Shown in pieces: positions 43,401 through 56,070 of a stretch of DNA of 64,000 nucleotides. Made by a program: the position numbers and the translations under genes. Numbering within the stretch: position 1 is the stretch's first letter; each line of letters starts with the position of its first letter. The notes under the pieces were generated by a model. The model was not told the DNA's origin, did not search any database, and worked only from the letters and a program-made list of their open reading frames with translations. Source of the DNA: Nymphaea colorata (Eukaryota > Streptophyta > Magnoliopsida > Nymphaeales > Nymphaeaceae); assembly GCF_008831285.2 (NCBI RefSeq), contig NC_045148.1, positions 930,001 through 994,000 on the forward strand. Direction: 5' to 3'.

Positions 43401-46400
43401 CATATTTACAGAGAACACACACGATGAAATCTCGGTAGTATGCATGTGTTTGTGCTACTATCTTTTGTGGAGCTTTAGGTCAAGAAATCTGTTGATCCAC
43501 GCCATTACTGCTAAGGAAACAAACCAGACAAATAATTTCTGCCACCATCAAGTAGAGAAAATTGAACAGACTTGCTATGAGGCTTTTCAATTAAGCTCAC
43601 AAGGTTCTTAAAATTTAAAACCTCAGAAACATTAAAGTTCATTCATTAACATCACGTACATCTTAGACTAGATAAAGGAGGAGGATCACAGACATCCTTA
43701 TGAATTAAAGCACTTCAAGAATTTTATCTCCTCGGAAGCAAAAGACAATAAAGTAAGCTTTTATAAGTCAGTAAATAGGGCCAATTGCCATCAATAGCAC
43801 CATTCCCTTTATTCCATCAGAACTTTCAAGGGCTGGCTACTGCAATTCTTCGTCCTAGACGACAAAAGATTATCATTAGCTGTTAACAGGAGTAACAAGA
43901 ATCTTGGGCTTCTTAAAGGTAGTATTGAACACGAATAACCCATTACATTATTGATCCCTAGAGCATACTGCTCATGGATAATCATTCACGAAAACATAAT
44001 TTGGAGCTAAAACAAGGATGACTTTTATGTGAACAGCTGGGATTCTTAAATAACATTTTCCTTGTACCAAGGATACATCTGTGCTTGCTTGAAAATCAAG
44101 AACATTGTTCCCAGTGTGGATGATTCTATAGAATCACAAGTGCCAATGAACCACTGGTTTTATGAAGGTATAAAGATACAAATACCTTGAACTTCAAGAA
44201 ATACAACTTGCTCCCCTGCTATTAGCATAGCACTTATAGCAACAACAACAATGTCATGTAGACCTGATGCGCAAAACCTTACTTTCATCTTGAGTGTGCC
44301 CCAACACTGATGAACTACCTAGTCCGTGGATAATTTAACATTCATATCCCATATTGCTGAAAATTCAAGCTTCATGATCTGATCTGCAATTTGCAAGTCA
44401 TGAACAGTTTCTTTATTACTATAGACCCAAGGGGTAAAAATATTCTGATATCAGCATTACTATTGTGGCGTCCTCGTATAAGTCCTTTACAATATGATGT
44501 CCAATATTAATACACCTTTTCCACCAAAGACATTAACATATTCAGGTCAACTAATCTCTTTGCATTATCTATCTCTTGCAGAAGATAGTGAAATGTAATT
44601 CATAAAATTGTACTCTGCTGCAAACCTGTTGGGGGATGGCCCCATCAAGATTATTAGCAAAAGAATGGGATACAGACAAAAACGGAGGATGAGCATCCTA
44701 GCTGCTCGGTAGGGTGTTCCCAATAGGAGTTGTGATTACAAAATGAGGCTTTAGCAACAGTGCAGAAATCTCTGGCAGGATTCCCACAAGATAAGCTCAG
44801 CAACCTTTTACAGCAGAATAGGGTGGAGTTCCTAGACATGGCTTCAGTAGGGGAAGTCAGGATTCTGTGGACACAGTTCTGCCAGCTTTGTGGCCTGACC
44901 ATGAGGTAGTCCTGAGTCCTAACCTTTCTATAATTAGCCCTGACCATTCAAGAAAGTCCTGACCTTTCAAGAGAATCCTGACCTTTCCATAACTTTTCCA
45001 TAATTGCCTTTCCTTTCCGTTAATGAGACTGAAGGTCACTTAACTGATTCAGGTCAGACAAATCGTTCAAAGTGCTTACCACTATAATGGAAAGGATCAG
45101 TTGTCAATTTGTCATTGTATGCCATTAGTGCTGACCATACCAAAAATGCAAGTGTCTTTCTCTTCAATGAAACACTAATGGCATCTTGATTGGTATGGAA
45201 AAAGGCATCTTTTTGGCGTAGCAAGAATGATGTTCTCCACCAGCTGGATCCAATAGGCCTCTGGAGGGGCTAGGCAGTCACGAACTCCAAAGTCAATTAA
45301 AATACCATCAGGATTGTAGAGGCCGTAGCTGACAATAAGACGATGCTTTGCAACGAGGAAGGCCAGATGCAGGGAATATCGCTGTTCAGGGTCCCTCATG
45401 TAAGTACCCGGCTAAATTCCAGCTTTAAACCATACTACCTCTATCAAATGAGATGAGTGGAGCACCAGTCTTTCCACAACTGGTAAATGTCTGACCAGAT
45501 TGATGTCGCAAAACTGTTGGGGGGGAGGAAGACGTGCGCCATGGCTCACACGATGCGGAGCTTCTACATGCTACTAACAGTAATTGGAAGGGCAGCATGC
45601 CATACATCAGACAGCCATCCCCTTCAGAAGCTGGTGGCCTTCCATTTGATAAGTTTATGGATCATATCTTATTCCGCTCCAACATTTTTGCCAAATTTTC
45701 CACAAATCCACCTCCATACCTTGTTAGTCCAGCTACAATGCAAAAAGATGTGGGGGTTCGATTCTTCACTTACCTACAAAAGAGGCACTGGTCCGCAATA
45801 GCAATCCCAACTTTCTGGCATTTGTCAAGGGTGAAAAGCCAACCCTGCAGGCCAGCATGGGGGGGGGGGGGGGAAGGGGCTGGTTTGCCAGAGGTAGGGA
45901 TTCCACTCATTCTCAAGGCTAGATCTGATACGCTGGTAGATCTCCATGGATGTGAGGGAAGCAGCATTGGCGTCCCCCCAGTGCGAAGTATCTTTCCCTT
46001 TATTAAGCCTTGTGTTTCTTATCACAGTCCTAATCCAATGGGTAGTGACATTTCTGCAAATCAGCGACCCCATATGTGTGGTTTGGGCCATATTTTTATC
46101 AAGGGTGTGAGTCGATGACTGCAAAATCTCCACCGTCAAGGAACGTGTGCAGTAAAACCCAACCCCATGAATCAAACCAAAACTTTGCCCTGGTGTCGTC
46201 CCCAATCTGGCAGCACAATTCACGCTCACCTCTGTCCAAGCCCAAACAATAGCATGATGCTACCCTTCCACGTCCAAATATCGTCCCATTGAATGACCAG
46301 ATTGTCCTCCACCGTAGCTGGCCAGTGCTGCACAGCGCTTGTGGCGATGGGTAGAATTCAACCCTATCATCGGATCGGTGTGTGATTCCCGCATGCAAGC

Positions 46401-49400
46401 CATTGGTAGAGGTGGTGGCCCTAGGTCCATGTATGTCAACTTGGAGGACTCCCCCACCCCTGCCCCCACCAACCAAATCTGGGATCAAGAGCTTGGTTAT
46501 CACTGCCCAGAAACTCCAGTGAAATACCATCGACCTGCCTTTCCGTGCCCAGCAGCCCTTCATCTGACGCTGCCCTCTTCCTGGATTCAAGATCTAAAGG
46601 GGGATTTAAGACTCCAAATCTGTTCGCGATGGTTGGCTTGCCATTTTGGGTGATGGTTTGCCTTGCATTTTGAACTCCTCGCTTGTTCGGGCGCCAGAGG
46701 ATTTTAACTTCTGTCCAGCCAAAAGAAGATAGTGGCATGGGGGGATCCTCTTTCTCCCGTTTCAGGTCAGAACAGGCTTTGGTAGTTTTTGATAAATGTG
46801 AGGTGGCTTTGCATTTTGAACAAAGCTTCAGTCGTTCTTCACAAATCACCTCCTGGTGGAGCAGCTTGTCTCCAGTTGCAAAAACATACACAAGCGATTT
46901 GGGTAGGAATCCTAGAGGAACAAATATATGAATTCTTGCAAACTCCACACGCACCATGGTTTTGGTGAGGGCATCAGTTTCCAATAGGGACCCCCACAAA
47001 GATCGAGCAATGGCCTGGAACACCCAATAGTTCCATAGATAGAGGGGCCAACGCAGGCAATCTAATCCATAGCGGGATCTTGACAGTGTCCTCAACACTT
47101 AACGACATCCCCGGTCGGCACTAATTTGCGACTAGGGTTATTCCCCCCAACTTCCAAGGCTCCTACCCAGAGTACGATCGCCACTTCGCCAGGTCTTACT
47201 GGCTATGAGCCCGTACAAGGCAAGACCCTTGGCCCAAGAAGGAGAAGCGAGGTTGCTCACCTCCTTCCATTGACGCTTCAGATTATTCATGATGAAGGAG
47301 AAATCTATGCTTTGTTGTGCATTTCCACCCACAAAACAGCAGATCGCGCACCAACAAAAAGGTTTTTTCATGTGCTCCAAGTCCTTCTCGGGTATGAAGA
47401 TCCTGGGGCAAACTTCATCACACTCAACCTCCAACGACTCGCAGGGGTCATCCTCTTAAATCAACTCCTGGACTAAGCGCTCAGCTCACGTTAGGGACGA
47501 AGTTTTCCTTATACTCCTCCCCTCCTGCGGGAGACCATCAGGCCCCTTTTGCACTTCCACAGTCGGAGCGCCATTCATGGCATCCTCAACGCTTGCATTA
47601 TCCAGGCCTCCCATATGATCATCAGAGGGTGCGTGTAATGCCCTCTCCGAAGGACCCATGGTCGCTGGAGGGCTAGCAGCCAGTCCCATGGAAGCTCTCA
47701 GAACCCCGATGCCGGGAAACACTAGCCCATGTTCTCAGGAGCGAGAAACGCTCTTTTGATTTGGAGAGATTTAATTTCAATTCATAAATTGTATTAAGCA
47801 TAACTCCTTGAGTAACTCAAGAAAGTAGCTGGAGAAGGAACTCGCAATTATCCTAAATTTGTGGAGGAATCCAGAATGCGTGAAGTGCAAGAACTGCACG
47901 TGAGAAACTCTACGCCAATTCTTTAGTCCTTCGACTCCATTTGGAATAACAAAGTTTAGATCTATGGGAGTTCTTGTAAAAATAAAAAATAAAAATAAAA
48001 AACTCTGGGGCTCTTAATTTCGAACCCTTTTTGCCTCGCTCCAAACAATACCAGCTTTTACTTCCAAGAGGGAGGAAAAGCCAAAAAAGGCTGAAAGCAA
48101 GTTACCTGGTGGTGATATGTAGTTGCTGATTTTAGAAACTCCCCATAAAGATGGACTGCTTTCTCGGTATGGGGCTTCAATGCAAGCCTAGCTTTGTCAA
48201 CATGAGGTTTTGCCACGGTAGCAACCTGATCAACATAGGGCTTGGCAAACTTCTTTGCTTCCTGTTATGGCATATGACAAAATCAATTAACTGGACATTT
48301 TTGCATTTCAGTCAAGGACAATTTTCCAGTCATACCTTCAAGTAAGGATCTGCCATTTCTTTTGTTTTGACAATATGAGGCGTAATCACAGTCTTTGACT
48401 GTTCATAAACCTCAACTGTTTTGGTGGTAACAGTTTGTACATGTGGCTTAACTGTCGTACATAATGTCACCCATTTTTCTTGCAGAACAGGAACCCATTT
48501 CTGCACAGGACATGCAAAAACAATCGACCAAAGGAAACAATTATAAGCATGTCATCTAATTAAAAAATAATTTGTAAGACATACTGATATCCATTTGGTT
48601 ACATTGATATTAGGTTCACCAAATGATCTTGGCACGATGCTATCATAATGAAACCATGCATAATCACCACAATGTATTTGTACAGGACCTCTACCCCTAT
48701 AGCAGACTATGAAAACATGAACTAAAATCAATTTTATTATTAGCTAAGTGATTACAAGACCCCATTTCATGAATTAATAGACAGTTAAATGTTTTTTGGT
48801 CTTTATATGACATCTTAAGGTGCCCCATGACAGCGATAACTGTCTCACACATGATCAACATAGTCCTCTTCAAGTTATTAGGAGAAAGGAAAGACTAAAA
48901 GAATAAACAGAACAATTAGCTTTACAATACTAATACACATGACAGAAGAAGGTCCAACAGACAATGGACATTAAAAAGATTAAGAACAGTCAAAAGTAAG
49001 AACGTTCAACCCCCATTACAGATCTTATTGCATAAATCATCAAAAAAATGGTAAAGCTAGATTGACTTGAAACACAGCAGGTATGTAGAAGTTACTTACA
49101 GAGTTAATTTCTTCAATATAAGGCTTACTCCAGTCCTGAACCTTTGCAGTGGCTTCCAGTGCCTAAAAAACATTCATAAAGCAAAAACCTACATGTGACT
49201 GGAAAACAACCAAGATTTAACAGCTGAATTTGGTTCAGCTGTAAGATCGTCAATCCACAGAGACACGCAACTATTACATAAATTTTCATCTATAGCACAA
49301 TTAACTAACAAAATGAGTACCCTTTGAGTAGCAATATCCCAGGCAGGCTTTCCATGAGCATTCCAATGCTTTGCTGCAACAGACTGCACTCCACAAATAT

Positions 49401-52400
49401 TAGCAATATTTACCAAAATAATCATAGTTACCACAAGGCAACAACCATGATCTTGGCCAACTCACTTGAAACTGAGCAGAATGTACTGCAAGCCAGTGTG
49501 GCAGCCATGCGCTTTTAACCTAATTCAAAAGTACAATTTAAATTTGCCTAATCAGCAGCAAGCAACTGAAGTCTATAACATATATAAAAAACAATATCAT
49601 TATACAAATAAGGTAGTTTTTGTAAGATTAGAAACATGTGTGCCCCTGAGAAACAAGACAGATCTACAAAGTCATGAGATTGTCTTGCTTTGAATTTTAA
49701 TATTCTCAAATATGTTACTCAACAAAGACTAGATCCAAAATGCACTTCCTCAAATAAGCCAAAAACTGATTGACATCATGCTTACTTCTGACAGCTCCGT
49801 AGCCTTTGACTCAGCATGTCTCTGAGCCTTCAACATCTTCTCCTGGAAAATCAAGTCATTTACTGTGAGCAACAAACAGAATGGAGTAATGAGTAACAGA
49901 AGAGAGTTTAATTGGAGACCTACCTCACTCAACTTAAGTGCCTTCTCCAATCTACGGATCTCATTTTTCTGCTCTTCAATTGCTTTTTGCAGCTGCATGA
50001 TTATAAGAAACATAAGCACCAGTAAACCAGTAGTCTTGATTCTCTGGAACTTATCTAAACCACTTTCCAGAATAATTTACAAAATAACAATCCAACAGGT
50101 ATAATTGTAACAGACACAAAAATTTAAAATAAACGCCAATGTCTTTGTCACCTAAGGCAATGGAGCAAGCACTGAGTTAGTGGTTTCAATTTTTTGAACT
50201 CACATGTAATATACCATGATTATCACATCTTGTCGTTCTTTTGGTTCAAGTCAACACTACCTAAAGTTGGTATCAAGATAACCAAGCAATAACCAGAAAT
50301 ACACTCAACCCAAAATTGCCAGAAATAGGCAGTGGTTCTAGTATACAAAGGCTCTGAAGGTATCGGGCACTAACAATTTTCTGTGTTTGGTGTTCAACAA
50401 TTCAGAATTTGAAATGATTCTTTTCATATATAATTACATAAATACATTATTACCTTCACATATATGCACACACACATATGCCAGATCACAATATAACCCT
50501 TGTTTTTGTGGGTCTATACACTAAATATCATACATGTGCTTATCCCATGCATATCTACAAACAAATGACACATAATGAGAACAAACATATCATGACAACT
50601 GAATGGAAAAACTGAAGTTTCACAGCTGAGAATGCCTTTCAGTAAAATATCATAATCAACCCAATGTTCAATATAGTGAATAGAACTTGCTAAAAAATAT
50701 CAAAGATTGATTGATTTTGCTCAGCTTTTGGCAAATAAATATAACTAATTCAATTGCCTACCACTATGTTTATGGTGGTTTAGCAACAACAAATATGACA
50801 ACACTGCTAATTCACAAAAGTACATCTAACTGATTAAATTCTTACATTTCCCACTTTAGCACTCAATTCTTTTGTTCTCTTCTCAGCATCACTAGCCCGA
50901 AGTTCTGCAGCTTGTTGCTGCCGGTTCTGTAGATCAATTTTGCTTTTTAAAATTGTAATCTGTTCATCAGATAAATAACATCAGTTAGGATAAAAGCCAG
51001 AGGAAGCAAGTCTACCAAGCCAGGTTCGAAAACCTGAAAAATGCCTGATACCTGATTCTCAAGTTCAATCGCTCGTGCATGAGCCTTTCCAACCTGTTCT
51101 TCCGCATCTGTTGCCCCTTTCCTCTATAGCATGAGATGGAAAATAATTCATCAAAAATACACAACTAAGCAAGTTACTGTGCCCCAGTTTCTGTATAAAA
51201 TGGAAAAGAATGATGGATATCTGGAGGTAATAGTTTGTTAAGACACATATGCATCCAGCACAATCATAACTAATTTGCATACATCCACCCACTTCACACG
51301 AAACCAGAAAGTCCTTGTCCAATTGAACGATGAAGACAAAGTAAAACCCATAAGGTTATAAATTTTTAAAAGGTTTGAATATTTGTTGTCAAAGGCTCAC
51401 CTAGGTTAGCCGTTTTTAAGCAACCTGCCACTTGAAAATACCTAGGACCTAAGTCACATAGGTACAGGTATGGGTTCCAATACGGGTATAGAGATGTGGG
51501 TACAAACATGAATTTAGAAAATGTAGGTATGAGGATATGGCAAGATATGTGTGTGTGTGTGTGTCTGTGTGTGTGGAAAATACCACAAAAAATTTCAAAA
51601 TGAAAGCAACATTTAAATAAACAAGTGACATAAATAAAAATGCATATGTTAATGAACAACAAATCTCAAAAACAGAAAGAAAAACTTGATTAGATACAAA
51701 CTAAATCAAGTAAAAATAAGTAGTCTGGATCAGTTTCAATCCAAAAGGTACCCAAGTGACCAAGTACCTACTTTGACATGTCGGTGCGGCGACATGGATA
51801 CATAGTACCCATCTGATTTAGCCTAGGTGCTCACTAGCATAGGCTTTTCATTGATAATCCATTTTTTTCTTTCTTATTCTTCCTTTCTTTTGAGACAAAT
51901 TTTTTCTTCTTCTTCTTGCTTAGCTTTCCATCTTTTTGTTGTTGCATCTGGTTTTTCATAAAAGTATACAAGTGTGTGTGTGTGCGTGCGCCTGCATGCA
52001 TGCTTATAGATGCAGTTTAAATTATATATCACTATACTTTGATAAGTTTTACATGACATATACATGCATTTTTTATTATAATACAACAGTTTTATGGAAA
52101 GCAATGCTAACATGAAGTATGATTATATTGAAGATTTATGTTACTCTTTTCTCCTTTGATTGATTAAAAATTGTGGGTTTTGTTTTAGGATTTTAGTTTT
52201 ATAAATTAGAATTAAAGATTTAGTAGCAGAAATCAAGGAAATGGCAAGATTTGGCATGCTCTATAACATTGAAAATCATTGATATTTTGCTTCTGAGCCT
52301 TTTTTCTTTTCTACTATATAACTTGTAAACCTCAATTGTCCAACTTCACGATTTGTTCTTTCAAAAATGTACAGGGTTTTCACTGATAATGCATCAATGT

Positions 52401-52903
52401 TATTGTTAATTTTACCAACTAAAACTGCATTTTATTGGTTCCCCTTTTTGGGGGGCCCACTTAATGCACTTGGTTCTGTCTAGGCTCTAGGCTCTAGGCT
52501 CATCAAACCACCCACGCTGCACATCTGAATGCTTTGACAACATAGTTTATATATATTTACACACACACACACACAGTGTGACTGTTTTCTATCTTTTTTA
52601 AATACTTTGCATTGTCTTCACAATCTTTATGTGCCTGTCTACAACTGTATATGTGCTCATATATAATAAATTAATAGCATTTAGTGTTGTATTCAATGTT
52701 GTAAAAAGCATATCGTAACCCATATCAGTCAGGTCAACAGATATGTTGCATTGTAAACTATCCTATTGTATTGTAAATGTACCATAAAATGATTCTTTTA
52801 ATTCAGAATAAATAGTGAAAAAATTAGGAAATATCAAGAAAAAAGTTGTGGCTGATACCCGTATCATATGATACAGGCTTTGATATTGTAAAATTCATGT
52901 ATG

Positions 52904-52975
<72 letters not shown>

Positions 52976-53357
52976 CACCACCTATTTGCCATATATGTGG
53001 TATATTGTTTATAAAGCCAAAAAAGATATGATACTTATCATGCAATACAACTTTGTATCATACTATACGTACAACACTGGTTGCATTTTATCAATTTTAT
53101 GCTAAGACACATGGGTTCTTCAGTAAGGTCTACGTACCCATATGATCATACCAATACTCAAAGTGAGTATGTGGATACTTTTTAATTCGAAACTCATCCA
53201 AACTATTTAATTTTACTTTATTTAATTTTTTTTCAACACAATTTAAGTTTGTTTTTAAACTTATTGTTCATTAACATGCAATGCTCTTATTTATATCTTA
53301 TTTATTTAAATGTTGTTTTAATTTTAATTTTTTTGTGTTATTTTGCATATGTACATA

Positions 53358-53393
<36 letters not shown>

Positions 53394-55360
53394 CTGCCAT
53401 ACCCTCGTACATACATTTTCTAAAGTTGCCGTGTTTGTACCAATATATTTGTACCCATACCCGAACAGCACCTGGACCCATGTAACTTAGATTTTATGTG
53501 GTTCTCTGTTTTGCATTGATTAAATGCACCTAATCCAACCTGGGTGTGCCTACGCTCTGGGCTTTCTCATAACTTAGGCTCCAGCTAGCACCTTTAACAA
53601 CATAGTCAATGTGGTACTTGGTGGCAAGCACTTAAGGGATTTCTAAGCAACTCATGTTTAAATATTAATAGCTAAACAAGGTCATAGACCCAAACCACCC
53701 CCCACCCCACCCTCACCACCCCCCCCCCAAAGAGAAAAAAAAACCCACACCTTCCTTTTTCTCCTTTCCTTTCTTTTTCTTTATTGTGGGAAATAAAAAT
53801 CCCACAACAAAACCCTGTCTACCAGACATAGGAAAGATTTCCTTAACAAAGTACAACAGAAACCTAGTTGAAGCTCCCATTTATCAGAGTTAAACAGATA
53901 GCCAACCCATATTCCACATATTCCAAACAAGAATAAAATGGGGAAGAATAGCAGTAAATCAACATGGAGCGAGAAAGGGAAATTAAGCCACATTTTACAT
54001 ACAAAGTAAACAACGACGAACACCAGTTTGGCAAATGACAACACAAGTATGTCAATCTTGAAAGCAGAACCAACACTGACCTGAAGGGAATCAATTTCAT
54101 CCTGCAAAGATGCAAACTTGTTTGACTTCTCTTGAATGACCTTTTCAAGCTCTAAGATTTTGTCATTTTTGATTTTCAGCTCTCGAGCTCTCTCTCCAAC
54201 ATCAGATTCTTAAAGAAAAAATAAACAATTGGAAGTGTAAATTACATGTTTTGGTTTAATAATAAATAGGAATATTTTATATAGAATGAATATGCTAGTT
54301 GGCGGTGGTTATTTGTGACTAAAAATATAGATGCTTCTCGTCAGATAGCTGATGCATTAGTGCTACCCAAATTTTGCCAGGAATCAAACAGGTGTGGCCG
54401 GTGCCGCTAACAAGTAAAATGTCAAGTAACAAGCTTCCAACAGCCTTGCATGGACAAAAAATCCTTAATCAATGTCCACTGCTAATTTGTCCCACCAGAA
54501 AAAGAAAATGTCAAGTAACAAGCTTATGCAGTTGCTTGGGTCAACTTCAAAGCAACCGTAACCTATTAGAAGAAGAAAAATGCAGCAAATGGATGAAAAA
54601 AAAAACGTTCATTTACCAGATCTGTCAAATGTAGAAGAAGGCTGCCGATTGACTTCCTCGCATTAGATAACCGAGAACATCCCAAACAAATAAGCTAAGC
54701 GGACTAAAGCGAACCTCTGAACTACTAGAAAGAAAGACTCCTAATATAAGTAAAGTCATCGAAGAAATAGAATCAATTCAGACTAATGGCCTTGTAAGCT
54801 GAGAACACCGTATTATCATCAGCTAAAACCAAATCTAATACAATGATCCGAACTAAAAACGCTTCTCGCGCTAGAAGGATCGTCGACGAGCAATCAACTC
54901 GTGCAGCCGAAGAATATTAATCAACCAAAATCTCGGGAAATCCAACCTCCGAAATTAACTCAAAACTTCTCAATGACCAAACAGCTCAACCTAAATCGTC
55001 TCTACTTCAATCAGATCCAAAAGATAAAACACGATCCAAACCCACGAATCATAGAATGCCTGAAGCCCTATGGAAGCCAAACGATTCTGTCGGTGGAACA
55101 AGAATGATCATGAACAGAAAACCCAAAAAAAAAAAAAAACTCTCCTCGGAAATTGACTGACCTATGGCGGCGATCTTCAACCTGAGACTCTCCAACTCTT
55201 TCTCCACCTCCGGCGAAGGCTTGCAGTTGAAGGGAGAGGCGATCTCCGCCACCTCCTCCACCTCCACCTCATCCTGGGTGCCTGCGTCCGCCAAGGCCCG
55301 GACGGAGAAGACGAACAGGAGGAGGAGGAAGGCGAGGACGCGGGGTCTGCGGGACGCCAT
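40498..55360 (-). CDS. Coiled-coil protein with signal peptide and C-terminal membrane segment, 14 exons, 454 aa
   Basis: Exons in transcript order: 55360-55162, 54208-54081, 51123-51052, 50959-50846, 49992-49924, 49842-49786, 49519-49466, 49383-49321, 49162-49100, 48500-48336, 48261-48106, 40995-40915, 40820-40759, 40579-40498. They sum to 1365 nt in an unbroken frame with GT-AG introns. The N-terminus [20 protein letters not shown] is a signal peptide. About residues 45-225 are Glu/Lys/Leu-rich coiled coil. Then come [18 protein letters not shown], repeated KPH(V) blocks, and a membrane segment near 402-428 ([20 protein letters not shown]). The tail is basic and ends RRHADK. The layout and these motifs match Arabidopsis At4g31340/At2g24420, annotated only as myosin-heavy-chain-like; biochemical function is unknown to me. 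The signal peptide, lumenal coiled coil and short basic tail suggest a single-pass endomembrane protein. Intron 11 is 7.1 kb and contains a LINE. Confidence 0.92.
43172..43420. repeat. Degenerate tandem repeat in intron 11
   Basis: Three imperfect units contain 'gcagtatgaga.agtt..ttca.agatat.cta.aacatatt' near 43211, 43269 and 43364. Intronic and non-coding. Confidence 0.7.
45175..47750 (-). mobile_element. Decayed, internally deleted LINE in intron 11
   Basis: Same strand as the host gene. Read 5' to 3', ORF1 comes first. It includes a DUF4283-like region ([18 protein letters not shown], then [13 protein letters not shown]), then LPLYLWN-like [20 protein letters not shown], then a zinc knuckle in [20 protein letters not shown] (46436-47098). 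Endonuclease and most of the reverse transcriptase are missing. What follows is a zinc-finger/RT-tail region ([16 protein letters not shown], then [19 protein letters not shown]) at about 45600-46230. A possible RNase H-like stretch ([20 protein letters not shown]) lies at 45250-45330. Several stops and shifts make it inactive. Sequence outside 45175-47750 shows no clear LINE homology, so the ends are approximate. Confidence 0.85.
51382..52543. mobile_element. Repeat with terminal inverted repeats in intron 2
   Basis: The left end 'tttgttgtcaaagg' (51382-51395) and right end 'gctttgacaacat' (52531-52543) are inverted matches, and both neighbour a 'tagg.ct' rich zone (52480-52500 has 'ctaggctctaggctctaggc'). 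No transposase is visible. The left arm of a larger inverted repeat (51405-51830) lies inside it. Confidence 0.45.
51405..51830 (-). repeat. Left arm of a 0.4-kb inverted repeat in intron 2
   Basis: Read on the minus strand this segment aligns along its length with 53110-53600 on the plus strand. Shared blocks include 'cctaagt.acat.ggt.cagg', 'tttagaaaatgtaggta', a GT microsatellite, 'caacatttaaataaa.aag', 'atgttaatgaacaa' and 'tggat.agtttc'. The arms lie about 1.3 kb apart. Confidence 0.8.
52697..53085. repeat. GATAC-rich repeat, second copy, with (TA)n expansion
   Basis: Begins 'caatgttgtaaaaagcatat' and contains 'gtatcatatgatacaggctt' and 'gatatgatacttatcatgca'. It ends 'gtatcatactatacgtacaa'. 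An uninterrupted (TA)n of about 60 bases lies at 52910-52970. The start and the internal words match the repeat in VHA-A intron 1 (9330-10045, minus orientation). Confidence 0.6.
53110..53600 (+). repeat. Right arm of the inverted repeat in intron 2
   Basis: Inverted partner of 51405-51830, with the same order of blocks around a GT/TA microsatellite (53358-53392). A transcript of the host gene crosses both arms, so its pre-mRNA could form a long imperfect hairpin. Confidence 0.8.
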
Positions 55361-56006
55361 GGCTTCTCGTGCTTGTTTGCCGGTCAGGAAAGGGCTATTC
55401 GGCAACGGCAGAAGGGCGACCGCGTTTTAATGTTAGCCGGCAGGGTGGACGGAGGAGGGTGGGTGGTGACCGAGGCCCAGTCTTCCCCCATTTTACCGCT
55501 AATTTCAAAAACCGGCCTAATGTTTCTGATTTCTTGGATACACCCCTCCCCGCGCTTTCTTACAACATTACACTATTATTATTTTGCTGTTAATTATTAT
55601 ATAACAATTTCAATGCTTCAAGTCACACTCACACATAATCATGGTCATATACATTTTTTTTTAGACAAACATCTACCACTTTATGCTAACGTACGCGAGA
55701 TATTGAAATCTTGTTTTTAAATTTGAAGGTTTAAACGATACCGTTAATCTGATATATTCAGCTTTTATTTGCGTTTTTTTCCTTTTCAATTAAATTATAA
55801 CCATCATATCTCAAAGCATATTTGTGATCACCAACATCATATAAAATTCAAAATGCACGCTTTAAAAATTTTCAGTTCATAAATCTTTCGTCTCACATCC
55901 AATAAACTTGGAACGGAGCACAATTTCTCACTCTCTCTCTTTATATATGTAAAGTCATTCATCTCTTTGGAAATATCCAATAAACACATTCTTTCTCTCT
56001 CTCTCT

Positions 56007-56070
<64 letters not shown>

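Noticed and set aside
45487-46931. Several plus-strand frames up to 194 codons
   Set aside because: They are the antisense of the minus-strand LINE (zinc-finger/RT tail and ORF1), whose sense frames carry the recognisable motifs.
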